Positions 19,408 to 29,995 of a stretch of DNA of 64,000 bases are shown here, one piece after another. This DNA comes from Ferrovum sp. JA12. Its GTDB lineage: Bacteria; Pseudomonadota; Gammaproteobacteria; Burkholderiales; Ferrovaceae. Position 1 is the first letter of the stretch; the number at the start of each line of letters is the position of its first letter. Below the pieces are notes generated by a model that worked only from the letters and a program-made list of their open reading frames with translations, searched no databases and was not told where the DNA came from. A program made the position numbers and the translations under genes. The stretch lies in assembly GCF_001431705.1 (NCBI RefSeq), contig NZ_LJWX01000002.1, positions 711,352 through 775,351 on the forward strand, given 5' to 3'.

Positions 19408-19993
19408 GGGCTGGATGAGAAAAGTAATAAGACTCAGTTTCCGTAATTAGTAGATCGATAGGGCAATCATGGCTCTCTCGCGGAATTCTTTCTAAACGTT
19501 GAAATTCAAAACCAATTGATATTTTATAACTATGACCTTGTTGATTGGCTAACAATTTATCATAATACCCGCCACCGTAGCCAATCCGATATCCCTCCTT
19601 GTCATAGGCTAGCCCGGGCACCAAAATACAATCTATATCGCCTATTAATACGGCTTCACACCGACTTTCATCGGGCTCTAAAATACCCCAAATACCAGGT
19701 ACCAGATGTTCTCTATCCTTCACGCGATATAGTTCAAGAACTTTTAATTCTGCATCCACCTTGGGAAAAATAATATTAGTAGTATGTTGATACAGATAAT
19801 CTATCAATGGCCAGGTATTAACTTCATTCCCAAAGGAGGCATACACCATGAACGAATTAAAGCGTGAATATAACTCCTCACTTACAAACCGGTTAAAAAT
19901 TAGATTTTCATTGATTTGACGCTCTTGTGGGTCTAACTGATCACGTTCAGTTAATATTTGTTTACGTATCATTTTTTTTTGATCAGCATTCAT
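19400..19993 (-). CDS. fau: 5-formyltetrahydrofolate cyclo-ligase
   Basis: ATP-dependent conversion of 5-formyl-H4F to methenyl-H4F, rescuing a storage or inhibitory folate. About 197 residues. The family signature GYRIGYGGGYYDKLL is near residues 137-151 and the basic N-terminus RKQILTERDQL is typical. ATG 19993 is preferred; the longer frame begins at TTG 20002. Its product feeds the substrate pool of Fch and MtdA encoded 4 kb away on the same strand. Confidence 0.93.
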   Translation of the reverse strand: MNADQKKMIRKQILTERDQLDPQERQINENLIFNRFVSEELYSRFNSFMVYASFGNEVNTWPLIDYLYQHTTNIIFPKVDAELKVLELYRVKDREHLVPGIWGILEPDESRCEAVLIGDIDCILVPGLAYDKEGYRIGYGGGYYDKLLANQQGHSYKISIGFEFQRLERIPRESHDCPIDLLITETESYYFSHPAHE

Positions 19994-20003
19994 TGTAGTC
20001 AAG

Positions 20004-20009
20004 TATAAT
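20004..20009 (+). promoter_or_regulatory. -10 element before ridA
   Basis: A perfect TATAAT lies 26 bases before the ridA ATG. The best -35 is TTGATC at 19979-19984, with a rather long 19-base spacer. GAGG at about 20022 is the ribosome site. Confidence 0.45.
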
Positions 20010-20034
20010 AAATTTTTTAGTTGAGGTTAAGTGA

Positions 20035-20421
20035 ATGAGTCGCGAAAATATATCCAGTGGATCCACATGGGAACCTATTATAGGATACTCCAGAGCCGTT
20101 AAAGTGGGTCAAAATGTTTACGTCTCAGGAACCACAGGAACAGGCCCTGATGGTCAAATCGTTGGTAAAGAAGACGCTGAAGCACAAACTCTCCAAGCAT
20201 TAACCAATATTGAAAATGCTTTAAAAAACGCAGGGGCTGAATTAAAGCATGTGGTACGAACTCGTATTTACGTAACACAAATCAATGACTGGGAAAAAAT
20301 TGCTCGAGCCCATGGTAAATTCTTTAGTCAAATTCGCCCTGCTACTACCTTGGTTGAGGTCAAACGTCTCATCGATCCTGACATGCTGGTTGAGATAGAT
20401 GTTGACGCAGTCATATTTTAA
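20035..20421 (+). CDS. RidA-family protein
   Basis: Member of the RidA/YjgF/UK114 family; the archetype hydrolyses reactive enamine/imine intermediates from PLP enzymes. 128 residues with the conserved [23 protein letters not shown] segment and the C-terminal [27 protein letters not shown]; the RidA active-site Arg corresponds to the Arg of RPATT. A GAGG site lies 8 bases before ATG. It stands alone on the plus strand, convergent with prpE. Several Rid subfamilies lack deaminase activity, so the exact role is uncertain. Confidence 0.88.
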   Translation: MSRENISSGSTWEPIIGYSRAVKVGQNVYVSGTTGTGPDGQIVGKEDAEAQTLQALTNIENALKNAGAELKHVVRTRIYVTQINDWEKIARAHGKFFSQIRPATTLVEVKRLIDPDMLVEIDVDAVIF

Positions 20422-20434
20422 TTGTCTCAAGCCA

Positions 20435-22333
20435 TTACTGCATTAGAGACTCTTTAATGGACTCTAATGCAGTGGGGTCATCCAGTGTGGTGAGATCCCC
20501 CGGATCTCTCCCCTCCGCCAATGCTTGAATACTTCTTCTTAAGAGCTTGCCTGATCTTGTTTTAGGTAAAATTGATACAAAAAACACTCTTGCAGGTCGT
20601 GCAATAGCGCCCAATAACTGATCAACGGTTTGAAATAACTCATTTTCAAGTTGTGTCCTGTCGGCTTTGCTTTTGGCATAGGCATTATCCTTGGATACCA
20701 CAAAAGCAAAAGGTTTTTGTCCCTTGATTGGGTCATTGACCCCGACTACTGCAACCTCCACCACATTATGATGACTACTAATAGCTTCTTCAATTTCTCT
20801 AGTGCCCAACCGATGCCCGGCCACATTAATCACATCATCAGTGCGGCCAAGAATAAAGTAATAGCCATCCGTGTCACGAACTCCCCAGTCAAAGGTAGAA
20901 TAAATATATTTATCTTTAAATGTAGAAAAATAGGTTTTTACAAACCGTTCATCGTCCCCCCATATCGTAGACAAACATCCTGGAGGAAGAGGGGGAATAA
21001 CAGCTAACAATCCTTTCTCATTATCCTTTGCTGGTTCACCAGTACTCTCATTGATCAATTGTACGTTGTAGCCGTAAACGGGAAAGCTTGGGCTACCAAA
21101 CTTTCTCGGCGTGTTGTCCACTCCCAACATAGCAGACAAAATAGGCCATCCAGTTTCAGTTTGCCAATAATTATCTACCACAGGAATATTTAGTGATTGT
21201 GTAATCCATTGGGCTGTTGGCTCATCAAGTGGCTCTCCCGCTAGAAATAAATAACGAAGAGAACGTGTTTTGTTTTTATCTAAATAAATTGGATCCTGTT
21301 TCTTAAGTACTCGAATAGCTGTGGGGGAACTAAACATGATACTAACTTGATATTTATTGACCACATCCCACCAAATACCAGGATCTGGCCTAATGGGTAA
21401 GCCCTCATAAACAACCGTTGTCATGCCACTGATTAAGGGGCCATAAACAATGTAAGAGTGTCCCACTACCCAACCGATATCAGAGGTCGTAAAAAAAGTT
21501 TCACCGGCATTGCCACAATAAATGTGTTGTATGGAAGCACTCATAGCCACTAAATAGCCACCAGTATCTCGTTGGACTCCCTTGGGTTTTCCGGTAGTAC
21601 CCGAAGTATAGAGAATATAAGAGGGATGCTCAGAGTCCACCCATTCACAGTTAACTTGGGCATTGAGATGTTTTTCCTTAATGTCCCCATAATTAACATC
21701 CCGTTGCTTGATAACTGTCCTATTCGGATCCAGTCCACGGTTAATTATTAACACGTGCTCTGGTGGGAAACTGGCTTTTTGACAAGCTTCGTCCACCAAG
21801 GGTTTATAGGGAACCACCTTCCCTCCCCTTGATCCAGCATCTGCGGTTATCATTAATTGGGGCTTAGCATCATCAATTCTTGCGGCAAGACTGTGAGCGG
21901 CAAATCCACCAAACACCACAGAATGTACAGCGCCAATTCTTGTGCAAGCATACATAGCAAAAAGAGCCTCAGGGATCATGGGCATATAAATCACCACTCG
22001 ATCACCTTTTTTAACCCCTAACTCTCTCATGATAGATGCCATCACATTTACTTCATGATGTAATTGAGAAAAGCTATAAATTTTTTCTTGTTGGGTTTCT
22101 GTAGAGACGAATACCAGAGCAGCCTGATTTGCTCGGTCCTTGAGATGACGATCGATAGCGTTATAACAGATGTTTGTTTTCCCACCCACAAACCATTTTG
22201 CAAAAGGGGGACGCGAGTAATCAAGTACCTGCTTAAAAGGCTCATGCCAATATATGGACTCCGCCTCTTTACTCCAAAACTGTTCTGGTTCTTGAATGGA
22301 TAAGGTATAAAAAGCTTGTAATCTCTCTCCCAT
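20435..22333 (-). CDS. prpE: propionyl-CoA synthetase PrpE
   Basis: AMP-forming acyl-CoA synthetase that activates propionate (and in some bacteria acrylate). 632 residues. The adenylate-forming core YTSGTTGKPKGVQRDTGGYL, with the PrpE-characteristic QRDTGGY, and the catalytic Lys segment PKTRSGKLLRR near the C-terminus are intact. It is the last gene of the long minus-strand run, 42 bases after acuI. Its product is the substrate of PrpC, encoded in the divergent methylcitrate operon. Confidence 0.95.
   Translation of the reverse strand: MGERLQAFYTLSIQEPEQFWSKEAESIYWHEPFKQVLDYSRPPFAKWFVGGKTNICYNAIDRHLKDRANQAALVFVSTETQQEKIYSFSQLHHEVNVMASIMRELGVKKGDRVVIYMPMIPEALFAMYACTRIGAVHSVVFGGFAAHSLAARIDDAKPQLMITADAGSRGGKVVPYKPLVDEACQKASFPPEHVLIINRGLDPNRTVIKQRDVNYGDIKEKHLNAQVNCEWVDSEHPSYILYTSGTTGKPKGVQRDTGGYLVAMSASIQHIYCGNAGETFFTTSDIGWVVGHSYIVYGPLISGMTTVVYEGLPIRPDPGIWWDVVNKYQVSIMFSSPTAIRVLKKQDPIYLDKNKTRSLRYLFLAGEPLDEPTAQWITQSLNIPVVDNYWQTETGWPILSAMLGVDNTPRKFGSPSFPVYGYNVQLINESTGEPAKDNEKGLLAVIPPLPPGCLSTIWGDDERFVKTYFSTFKDKYIYSTFDWGVRDTDGYYFILGRTDDVINVAGHRLGTREIEEAISSHHNVVEVAVVGVNDPIKGQKPFAFVVSKDNAYAKSKADRTQLENELFQTVDQLLGAIARPARVFFVSILPKTRSGKLLRRSIQALAEGRDPGDLTTLDDPTALESIKESLMQ
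20437..20473. terminator. bidirectional hairpin at the prpE/ridA junction
   Basis: Perfect 12-bp inverted repeat ACTGCATTAGAG / CTCTAATGCAGT with a 13-base loop. It overlaps the last codons and stop of prpE and lies 15 bases after the ridA stop. No T-tract follows on either strand, so it may be a 3'-end stabiliser or a weak terminator. Confidence 0.5.
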
Positions 22334-22375
22334 AACTTACTCCCTCCCCGTATCTTATGGTGTACTACAGATTAA

Positions 22376-23359
22376 TTATTTTATTTTTACTACATAGCGC
22401 CCGATTGTCTTACCGTTCATCATCTGCTCGAATACAGAATTGAGTTCGTTAAGTGTTATCACTTTAATACTGGTTTTAAATTGATCCGGTTTCATGGTGT
22501 TGGCAATTCTATGCCATACCTCTAATCGAGTTTTCATGGGACACGCTACAGAATCAATGCCTAACAAATTGATCCCCCTTAAAATGAAGGGCATCACCGT
22601 GGTGTGTAAATCAATTCCTGCTGCTAAACCACAACTGGCAATAGATCCATGGGTATTGACAGTTCTAGTCAGCCAAGCCAGCACACCTGAACCCACCGTA
22701 TCGATGGCTCCAGCCCATAACGCTTTTTCCAAGGGTCGTTCGCCCATTTCAAATTCACCGCGAACCCAAACCTCCTTGGCACCCAGCAATTTAAGATAAT
22801 CACTTTCAGATTTTTTTCCGGTAATTGCTGTGACCTCATAGCCTAAATGATGTAAAAACTCTATTGCTAAGCTACCCACTCCACCGGTAGCCCCCGTTAC
22901 AACGACTTTACCCATGTTTTTATTTAATAGATTTTGTTCTAAACGAAAAATTGCAAGAGCTGCTGTAAACCCCGCAGTTCCGACCACCATCGCATCATTG
23001 AGAGAAAGGTTGGCTGGCACTTTAACCACCCAATCAGCAGGGACTCTCACAAAATGTGCATAACCACCATCATGACCCACGCCTAAGTCATAGCCAGTAA
23101 CCAGTACATTCTCACCTTTAATAAAACGTTTATCAGTGGATTCAACCACCACTCCTGACACATCAATCCCCCCTATTAAAGGGAGTGATTTCATGATCTT
23201 GCCCCTACCCGTCCCAGCTAGCGCATCTTTATAATTAATACTAGAGAAATGAGCTTCAATAAGAACCTCTCCTGAGGTAAGATCATTGAAATCTATATCA
23301 CACACGTGACCTTTAATCTGATCACCCTCTTGCGACACACGGTATGCTTGAAAAGACAT
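22376..23359 (-). CDS. acuI: acryloyl-CoA reductase AcuI / YhdH-family oxidoreductase
   Basis: Medium-chain dehydrogenase/reductase, expected to reduce acryloyl-CoA to propionyl-CoA with NADPH. 327 residues. The AcuI/YhdH features SSINYKDALAGTGRGKI and PLIGGIDVSGVV, and the Rossmann motif VTGATGGVGSLAIEFL, are clear; no zinc ligands, as usual for the quinone-oxidoreductase-like branch. GGGAGA precedes ATG. Placement directly before prpE makes a C3 detoxification or assimilation role likely, since both enzymes make propionyl-CoA. Confidence 0.88.
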   Translation of the reverse strand: MSFQAYRVSQEGDQIKGHVCDIDFNDLTSGEVLIEAHFSSINYKDALAGTGRGKIMKSLPLIGGIDVSGVVVESTDKRFIKGENVLVTGYDLGVGHDGGYAHFVRVPADWVVKVPANLSLNDAMVVGTAGFTAALAIFRLEQNLLNKNMGKVVVTGATGGVGSLAIEFLHHLGYEVTAITGKKSESDYLKLLGAKEVWVRGEFEMGERPLEKALWAGAIDTVGSGVLAWLTRTVNTHGSIASCGLAAGIDLHTTVMPFILRGINLLGIDSVACPMKTRLEVWHRIANTMKPDQFKTSIKVITLNELNSVFEQMMNGKTIGRYVVKIK

Positions 23360-23374
23360 TGGGTATCTCCCCCA

Positions 23375-24484
23375 TTAATTGTAGTTTTTTAAATAATCTA
23401 CACTTTGCATTTCAATAAGTCTACTGATGGTTCTATTAAATTCGTTAATAAAAGGGCCCTCTGTGTAAAGCTCTTCTGGTTTCCCTGCAGCACTCATAAT
23501 GAGTTTTATCTTTTGATCATACAAAATATCGATCAACATCGTAAAGCGTCTTGCCTCTTCAGCTTGACTAGGGTTCATCAGGGGAACATTGGATATGAGT
23601 ACTGTATGGTAATTGTGGGCTATTTCCAAATAATCTAACTGCGAACGTGGACCGTGACATAAGGCGGTAAACTCAAACCAAATCACCCCTTCACCAAAAC
23701 CTTTAACAGGCAGTAAACGACCACATATTTCAATTAATGGACTATGCGCAGCGTTCTCACATAAACCGCTAAAAATATGTTCCATTTGATTAACAACATC
23801 AGTCGACAAAGGTGATAAATAGTTCTTTGACAGAGCATGGGAGCGTTGCCGGTGATCTAGTGTGCCTGAGATATTGAGTACATCGGTTTTTTCCTTAATG
23901 AGCTCAATGGCTGGCAGAAAACGCTCCCGTTGTAATCCATCTTGATACAACTCATCTGGAGCATAGTTAGAGGTGATCACCAGCACCACACCCCAATGAA
24001 TCATATTTTGAAACAAACGCTCTAAAATCATGGCATCAGCTATATCGCTAACATGAAACTCATCAAAACATAACACTCTGTTCTTAACAGCTATCTCCGC
24101 TGCCACAATTTTCAAAGGATCTTTTTGGTGATGCACTTCCTTTAATCTATCTTGAATGGAAGCCATAAACTCATGGAAGTGAACACGTTTCTTTCGACGA
24201 TACGGAAGAGTATCAAAAAAAGCGTCCATTAATGCACTTTTCCCTCTTCCAACCCCACCATACAGATACAACCCCTTTGGTGGAGCTTTGTTACCGAAGG
24301 TTTTGGCTAGGAGCGTTTGACGATACTTCTTAAATGCCATGAGCTCGTCATGCAATTGCTGAAGTTTTTCGACCACACGCAATTGATCTTGATCAAACTC
24401 AAAGTCTTCACGTTGACTGAAATGTTGATACCAATCCAGTGGACCAGTAAACGTGGGAGATGCAATAGAATCGCTAATATTCAC
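23375..24484 (-). CDS. zapE: cell division protein ZapE (AFG1-like ATPase)
   Basis: AFG1/LACE1-like P-loop ATPase; in Escherichia coli ZapE interacts with the FtsZ ring. 369 residues with Walker A GGVGRGKSALMD, the FHEFM and CFDEFHVSDIADAM (Walker B) motifs, and SNYAPDELYQDGLQRERFLP. The start is a GTG at 24484, 2 bases after lpd, with no clear ribosome site, so coupling to lpd is likely. The lpd-zapE junction is common in Burkholderiales. Confidence 0.93.
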   Translation of the reverse strand: MNISDSIASPTFTGPLDWYQHFSQREDFEFDQDQLRVVEKLQQLHDELMAFKKYRQTLLAKTFGNKAPPKGLYLYGGVGRGKSALMDAFFDTLPYRRKKRVHFHEFMASIQDRLKEVHHQKDPLKIVAAEIAVKNRVLCFDEFHVSDIADAMILERLFQNMIHWGVVLVITSNYAPDELYQDGLQRERFLPAIELIKEKTDVLNISGTLDHRQRSHALSKNYLSPLSTDVVNQMEHIFSGLCENAAHSPLIEICGRLLPVKGFGEGVIWFEFTALCHGPRSQLDYLEIAHNYHTVLISNVPLMNPSQAEEARRFTMLIDILYDQKIKLIMSAAGKPEELYTEGPFINEFNRTISRLIEMQSVDYLKNYN

Positions 24485-24486
24485 GT

Positions 24487-25914
24487 TTACATATTCAGAG
24501 CTCTGCCATCCACAGCGAGTGCTGCCTCATGGATAACCTCGCTTAAGGATGGATGAGCATGAACAATACGAGCAATGTCCTCGCTTGATGCTTTAAATTC
24601 CATGGCAACTACTGCCTCAGTGATTAACTCTGAGGCAAATGGACCAATAATATGCATACCCAGAATTTCATCCGTATGGTGATCAGCCAAGATCTTAACG
24701 AAACCTCGGGTTTCATTAAGCCCTTTGGCACGTCCATTGGCCGCAAAAGGGAATTTTCCAACACGATAGAGAGTTTTTTCAGTTTGCAATTGTTGCTCAG
24801 TTTTACCTACCCAAGCAATCTCTGGCGAGGTATAAATCACCCAAGGAATAGTGTTAAAGTTTACATGAGTTGACTGACCATTGATTGCCTCAACTACCGC
24901 CACAGCTTCCTCTTCGGCCTTATGTGCTAACATGGGTCCACGAACCACATCACCAATAGCCCATATCTTTGGGTTAGCAGTTTGACAATGACTATCGACC
25001 GCAATAAACCCTTTCTCATCCACTGCAATGCCCACTTTCTCACAATGAAGATTATGCGTATTCGGTACACGACCAATGGAGACAATTAATTTATCAACAA
25101 CGATTTTCTTGGGAATATCATCAATGTGATAGTGAATAGTAATATCTTTAGCATTGACGGAAATATCACCTAATTTAACTGAAAACTCAAAATGCAAATC
25201 TAAATCTTTGGTGTAGATTTTTAGGGCTTCAGCAGCTATGTCTTTATCCACACTCGCCAACAAAGAACTCTGCGCTTCAAGAATGGTAACCTGGCTACCT
25301 AATCTTTTCCATACACTACCCATCTCAAGACCAATAACTCCAGAGCCAATAATACCGAGACGCTTTGGTACAGAAGTGAGTGATAGGGCCCCTTCATTAT
25401 CCAACACTGAAATATTATCAAAGGGTAAATGAGGAAGTGCTCTGGGCATTGATCCTGTGGCAACAATCACTTTTTCACCACAAATCTCTTCAGTGCTCTC
25501 ATGGTGAGTGACCGCAAGAATAATGCCGGAATCATTTTCCCCAACAAAAGAAGCATGGCCATGTATAGAGGTAACTTTATTTTTCTTAAATAAATACGCC
25601 ACACCACCTGTCAGATCATTCACAATCTTTTGTTTCCTCGATTGCATTTTTTCAAGATCAATAGTGGGCTTGGATACTGAGATACCATGATCGATAAAAT
25701 CATGCTGTATTTTAGCAAAGAGCTCAGAGGACTCTAACAATGCCTTAGAGGGAATACAGCCGATATTAAGACAGGTTCCACCTAAACTGGGCTTATTATC
25801 TTGATTAACAAACTTATCAATGCAAGCTACTGACATACCGAGTTGCGCGGCCCGGATGGCGGCAATATACCCCCCAGGGCCTGCTCCAATAATCACTAAA
25901 TCAAAATTTTTCAT
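24487..25914 (-). CDS. lpdA: dihydrolipoyl dehydrogenase
   Basis: E3 subunit of 2-oxoglutarate dehydrogenase; reoxidises protein-bound dihydrolipoamide with NAD. 475 residues. FAD-binding GAGPGGYIAAIRAAQLG, redox-active disulfide GGTCLNIGCIPSKALL, NAD-binding GSGVIGLEMGSVW, and the C-terminal HAHPSLSEVIHEA holding the catalytic His. It starts 2 bases after sucB in the sucA-sucB-lpd order, so it is probably the dedicated E3. Confidence 0.96.
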   Translation of the reverse strand: MKNFDLVIIGAGPGGYIAAIRAAQLGMSVACIDKFVNQDNKPSLGGTCLNIGCIPSKALLESSELFAKIQHDFIDHGISVSKPTIDLEKMQSRKQKIVNDLTGGVAYLFKKNKVTSIHGHASFVGENDSGIILAVTHHESTEEICGEKVIVATGSMPRALPHLPFDNISVLDNEGALSLTSVPKRLGIIGSGVIGLEMGSVWKRLGSQVTILEAQSSLLASVDKDIAAEALKIYTKDLDLHFEFSVKLGDISVNAKDITIHYHIDDIPKKIVVDKLIVSIGRVPNTHNLHCEKVGIAVDEKGFIAVDSHCQTANPKIWAIGDVVRGPMLAHKAEEEAVAVVEAINGQSTHVNFNTIPWVIYTSPEIAWVGKTEQQLQTEKTLYRVGKFPFAANGRAKGLNETRGFVKILADHHTDEILGMHIIGPFASELITEAVVAMEFKASSEDIARIVHAHPSLSEVIHEAALAVDGRALNM

Positions 25915-25916
25915 GG

Positions 25917-27125
25917 CTAAATATCCAATAAAAGTCTTGCAGGATCCTCTAGTGCTTCCTTAATCGCAACCAAGGTTAGGACGGCTTCTCGCCCATCAAT
26001 GATTCGATGATCATAGGACATGGCAAAATAGTTCATAGGACGAATAACAATTTGCCCGTTTTCCACTACTGGACGTTCCTTGGTGGCATGCACACCCAGG
26101 ATAGCCGACTGAGGAGGGTTGATAATGGGGGTGGAGAGCATAGATCCAAACACTCCACCATTAGAAATAGAAAAGGTTCCACCCGTTAATTCTTCCAAGG
26201 TAATTTTTCCATCCTTAGCGCGATTACCAAAGTCTGCAATCTGCTTTTCGATCTCTGCAATACTCATTTGATCAGCATTTCTCAAGATGGGAACAACTAA
26301 CCCGCGTGCACTACCTACAGCAATCCCAATATCATAAAAGCCATGATAAATGATGTCATTACCATCAATAGAAGCATTAACAATGGGGTACTTTTTCAAA
26401 GCGGAAACAACTGCTTTAACAAAAAAAGACATAAAACCCAATTTAACGCCATGTTCCTTCTCAAACTTATCTTTATATTTGTTACGTAAATCCATAACAG
26501 GCTGCATGTTCACTTCGTTAAAGGTGGTGAGAATAGCCGCCGTTGATTGGGACTCCACCAGCCTTTCTGCAATCCGTGCCCGCAACCTTGACATGGGTAC
26601 CCGTTGCTCAACTCGATCACCTACCGAATTAATCGTATTATTCGCAACAGCGGAGGTTGCTTTAGGTTGAGTTAATTGTCTAATCACATCGGCTTTAGTG
26701 ACACGCCCTCCTCTGCCTGTTCCTTCTGTTTGCTGCACATCAAGGTTATTTTCTGCCAACATTTTTTTAGCCGCCGGCATAGCAATACTTGTTTTAACGG
26801 GTTTTTCTTGAATGGTTTTTTTGTCCGATACATTTGTATCAATTACAGCAGCATTTGAGGCAGGTTCTTCTGTCTGATCTGTTTTAGCCTCCGTATCAAT
26901 AGTGGCAATCACTTCATCACTCACCACTTGATCACCTTGTTTTTTTAATATCGAAACCAGCTTTCCACTCGCTGGCGCAGGTAGCTCCAAGACTACTTTG
27001 TCTGTTTCAACATCAATGAGATTCTCATCTCTGGTTACCATTTCACCCACAGCTTTGTTCCAAGTTAATAAGGTGGCTTCGGCTACAGATTCAGAAAGCT
27101 GTGGAACTTTTACTTCAATGATCAT
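25917..27125 (-). CDS. sucB: dihydrolipoyllysine-residue succinyltransferase (2-oxoglutarate dehydrogenase E2)
   Basis: E2 core of the 2-oxoglutarate dehydrogenase complex. About 402 residues: one N-terminal lipoyl domain with the lipoylated Lys in [14 protein letters not shown], a low-complexity linker, a peripheral-subunit-binding domain ([14 protein letters not shown]...[13 protein letters not shown]) and the catalytic acyltransferase domain ending with [13 protein letters not shown]. Start ATG 27125 has GGAG 6 bases upstream; a longer frame overlaps sucA. Confidence 0.96.
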   Translation of the reverse strand: MIIEVKVPQLSESVAEATLLTWNKAVGEMVTRDENLIDVETDKVVLELPAPASGKLVSILKKQGDQVVSDEVIATIDTEAKTDQTEEPASNAAVIDTNVSDKKTIQEKPVKTSIAMPAAKKMLAENNLDVQQTEGTGRGGRVTKADVIRQLTQPKATSAVANNTINSVGDRVEQRVPMSRLRARIAERLVESQSTAAILTTFNEVNMQPVMDLRNKYKDKFEKEHGVKLGFMSFFVKAVVSALKKYPIVNASIDGNDIIYHGFYDIGIAVGSARGLVVPILRNADQMSIAEIEKQIADFGNRAKDGKITLEELTGGTFSISNGGVFGSMLSTPIINPPQSAILGVHATKERPVVENGQIVIRPMNYFAMSYDHRIIDGREAVLTLVAIKEALEDPARLLLDI

Positions 27126-27142
27126 GATTTTCTCCGCAAAAT

Positions 27143-29956
27143 TCAAGCAGTAAGTGTAAGGGCTGCATCAATCAATGCTTTTTGTTGTTCATTATGCTTG
27201 GCCAAATAGCCCACAGCAGGAGATGCTGAGGAGGGTCTCAAGGCATACAATAATTTTTGATGCGGTAATAAATGGCGATTTAAATAATGTTGTATCCGGT
27301 GCCAAGCGCCTTGATTACCAGGTTCCTCTTGAGCCCATACAACAGTCTTGGCTTGGCTATACTTGTTAACCTCTGCTGCAAACTCATCGTGGGGGAAGGG
27401 GTAGAGTTGCTCAAGTCTAATCACTGCAATATTGTCAATATTGCGCGCTTTTCTCTCAGCAATAATATCGTAATAAACTTTTCCGCTACAGACCACCAGT
27501 CTTTCAACGTGACTATCCTTGAGTGTCTCCGTTTCAGCTATAACGGTTTTAAAACCACCAATGGTTAATTCCTTTAATTCAGAGGTAGCTTCTTTTCGTC
27601 TGAGTAAACTTTTAGGTGTAATCACAATGAGTGGTTTTCTCATGGGTCTAATCATTTGCCTTCTAAGCAAATGAAAGACTTGCGCAGGATTACTTGGAAC
27701 ACACACTTGAATGTTATATTCAGCACACAGTTGCAAATAACGCTCAAGCCGAGCTGAGGAATGCTCAGGTCCCTGCCCCTCATAGCCATGAGGAAGTAAT
27801 AAGGTGAGCCCACACAGTCTACCCCATTTACTTTCACCGGAACTAATGAATTGATCGATTAATACTTGCGCACCATTAGCAAAATCACCAAACTGAGCTT
27901 CCCATATGATCAGATTTCTGGGTTCAGTGGTGGCATAACCATATTCAAAACCTAACACTGCCTCCTCGGAAAGAATAGAGTCTATCACCGTAAAATCGGG
28001 TTGGTTTTCTTTGATATGCTGCAGCGGGACAAAGATACCCGAGTCCCAACTCTGACGATTTTGATCATGAATTACAGCGTGACGATGGGAAAATGTCCCT
28101 CTACCACAATCTTGCCCTGATAAACGAATACCATATCCCTCATCAATCAGTGAGGCATAAGCCAAAGTCTCTCCCATTCCCCAATCAAGGGGTAACTCAC
28201 CCTTACCCATCAACTTTCTATTATCAACCACTCGCTGGACTGAGGGATGTAACTTATACTCATTGGGAATACTGGTAATTTTCTCACTTAAACGTTTTAA
28301 TACCTTTAATGGGAGGGCAGTTGATGAGTTTGCGCGCCAATCTGTTTGCTTATAAATACCCCAATTGAGCGTAAAGGGGCTTTGATAACCTTGGATAACG
28401 GTTTGATCAAGAAGAACTCCTGCATCCAGGGCATCGCGATAAGCTAAAACATACTTATCTCCCTCTCCTTTCTCAAGGATAGAGGTGCTTTCTAATAAAT
28501 CTGCATAGAGTTTTCTTGTGGTGGGCAGAGCATTAATCTTTTTATACATCCAAGGTTGAGTCACCATTGGCTCATCCTGCTCATTGTGACCCAGTCTTCT
28601 ATAGCAGACGAGATCGATGATGACATCTGAGTGAAAAGTATTTCTGTAATCTAAAGCTACTTGGGTGACCAATAAAACACTTTCAGGATCATCACCGTTC
28701 ACATGAAATACTGGCGCTTCAATCATTTTTGCGATATCAGTACAGTAAGTAGTAGAACGAGTATCTCGGGGGTCAGAGGTTGTGAAACCAATTTGGTTAT
28801 TAATCACTATATGCAACGTTCCACCAGTTGCATAACCACGTGTTTTGGATAGAGCCATAGTTTCCATCACAACACCTTGACCCGCAAAGGCAGAGTCACC
28901 ATGGATTAACACCGGTAATACTTGGTCTCCATGGACATCCTTTCGCCGATCTTGCCTTGCTCTCACTGACCCCTCCACCACAGGATTCACAATCTCTAAA
29001 TGGGAGGGATTAAAGGCCAAGGTCAAGTGTACAGGTCCACCTGAGGTTTTGATGTCCGATGAGAAGCCTTGGTGGTATTTCACGTCACCTGAACTAAGTT
29101 CAGAGGAATGCTTCCCTTCAAACTCTGAAAACAAATCTCGAGGCATTTTCCCTAGACAGTTCACCAAAACATTTAAGCGACCTCGGTGAGCCATACCAAC
29201 AACAATTTCTTTTGTACCAAACACGCCAGCGCGTTGAATTGTTTCATTCACAATAGGAATTAGCGACTCGCCTCCTTCCAGTGAAAAACGTTTCTGTCCC
29301 ACATATCTGGTATGTAAATATCTCTCCAGAGTCTCTGCTGCAGTAATATGTTGTAAAAGACTTTTTTTATCCTCTGGGCTTAAGATAATCTTAGATCGCG
29401 CCCCCTCAAAACGACCTTGAATCCATCTTTTTTGCTCTGTGCTGGTTAAGTACATGTACTCAATCCCGACATGACCACAATAAGTCTCTTTGAGTGCCGT
29501 TAATATATTTCTTAAAGTCGCTCTGGCAGGTCCCACCAAAGAGCCTGTATCAAACTGCTCGTCAAGATCGGTATCTTCCAAACCATACTGATGGTAGTCC
29601 AACTCAGGAACACTGTCAGGAGCATGTCTTTGAAGAGGATCCAAATCGGCAATTCGATTACCAAGAAAACGATAAGCGTTAATGAGTTGTAGAACGGCGA
29701 CTTGTTTTGGATTGTGTGAGAGGTTAACTGTGGTGGTAGATGGTTTATGTTTGGCATACTGGGCAAAATGTTCGAGAATGTCACTATGTATTACATCTTT
29801 TGCCTGAGTGGGAGATGTTTTTTGAAGTTCATCAAAATATCGTCTCCAATCTTCTTTGACATTGTCCGGATTATCTAAATAAAGCTCATATTGTTCTTCA
29901 ATAAAAGGGGCATTAGAGCCAAACAGATATGAGCTATCGAGATCATCCTTAAACAT
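27143..29956 (-). CDS. sucA: 2-oxoglutarate dehydrogenase E1 component
   Basis: Thiamine-diphosphate-dependent decarboxylase of the TCA cycle. About 937 residues. The N-terminal E2-binding segment ([22 protein letters not shown]), [17 protein letters not shown], the ThDP-binding [15 protein letters not shown] and the C-terminal EEPGNQGAW block are all present. ATG 29956 is preferred over ATG 29962 because GAGGA sits 6 bases before the former and directly against the latter. Having sucA, sucB and lpd distinguishes this organism from obligate methylotrophs of the Methylophilaceae, which generally lack this enzyme. Confidence 0.96.
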   Translation of the reverse strand: MFKDDLDSSYLFGSNAPFIEEQYELYLDNPDNVKEDWRRYFDELQKTSPTQAKDVIHSDILEHFAQYAKHKPSTTTVNLSHNPKQVAVLQLINAYRFLGNRIADLDPLQRHAPDSVPELDYHQYGLEDTDLDEQFDTGSLVGPARATLRNILTALKETYCGHVGIEYMYLTSTEQKRWIQGRFEGARSKIILSPEDKKSLLQHITAAETLERYLHTRYVGQKRFSLEGGESLIPIVNETIQRAGVFGTKEIVVGMAHRGRLNVLVNCLGKMPRDLFSEFEGKHSSELSSGDVKYHQGFSSDIKTSGGPVHLTLAFNPSHLEIVNPVVEGSVRARQDRRKDVHGDQVLPVLIHGDSAFAGQGVVMETMALSKTRGYATGGTLHIVINNQIGFTTSDPRDTRSTTYCTDIAKMIEAPVFHVNGDDPESVLLVTQVALDYRNTFHSDVIIDLVCYRRLGHNEQDEPMVTQPWMYKKINALPTTRKLYADLLESTSILEKGEGDKYVLAYRDALDAGVLLDQTVIQGYQSPFTLNWGIYKQTDWRANSSTALPLKVLKRLSEKITSIPNEYKLHPSVQRVVDNRKLMGKGELPLDWGMGETLAYASLIDEGYGIRLSGQDCGRGTFSHRHAVIHDQNRQSWDSGIFVPLQHIKENQPDFTVIDSILSEEAVLGFEYGYATTEPRNLIIWEAQFGDFANGAQVLIDQFISSGESKWGRLCGLTLLLPHGYEGQGPEHSSARLERYLQLCAEYNIQVCVPSNPAQVFHLLRRQMIRPMRKPLIVITPKSLLRRKEATSELKELTIGGFKTVIAETETLKDSHVERLVVCSGKVYYDIIAERKARNIDNIAVIRLEQLYPFPHDEFAAEVNKYSQAKTVVWAQEEPGNQGAWHRIQHYLNRHLLPHQKLLYALRPSSASPAVGYLAKHNEQQKALIDAALTLTA

Positions 29957-29995
29957 AATCATTCCTCAAAAGTGTATTAACCTGCCATGTAAAAC

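Noticed and set aside
22351-22358. TATCTTAT between acuI and prpE, resembling half of the 30-bp palindrome
   Set aside because: Only one half is present and the second half is not symmetric; short AT-rich matches are expected by chance.
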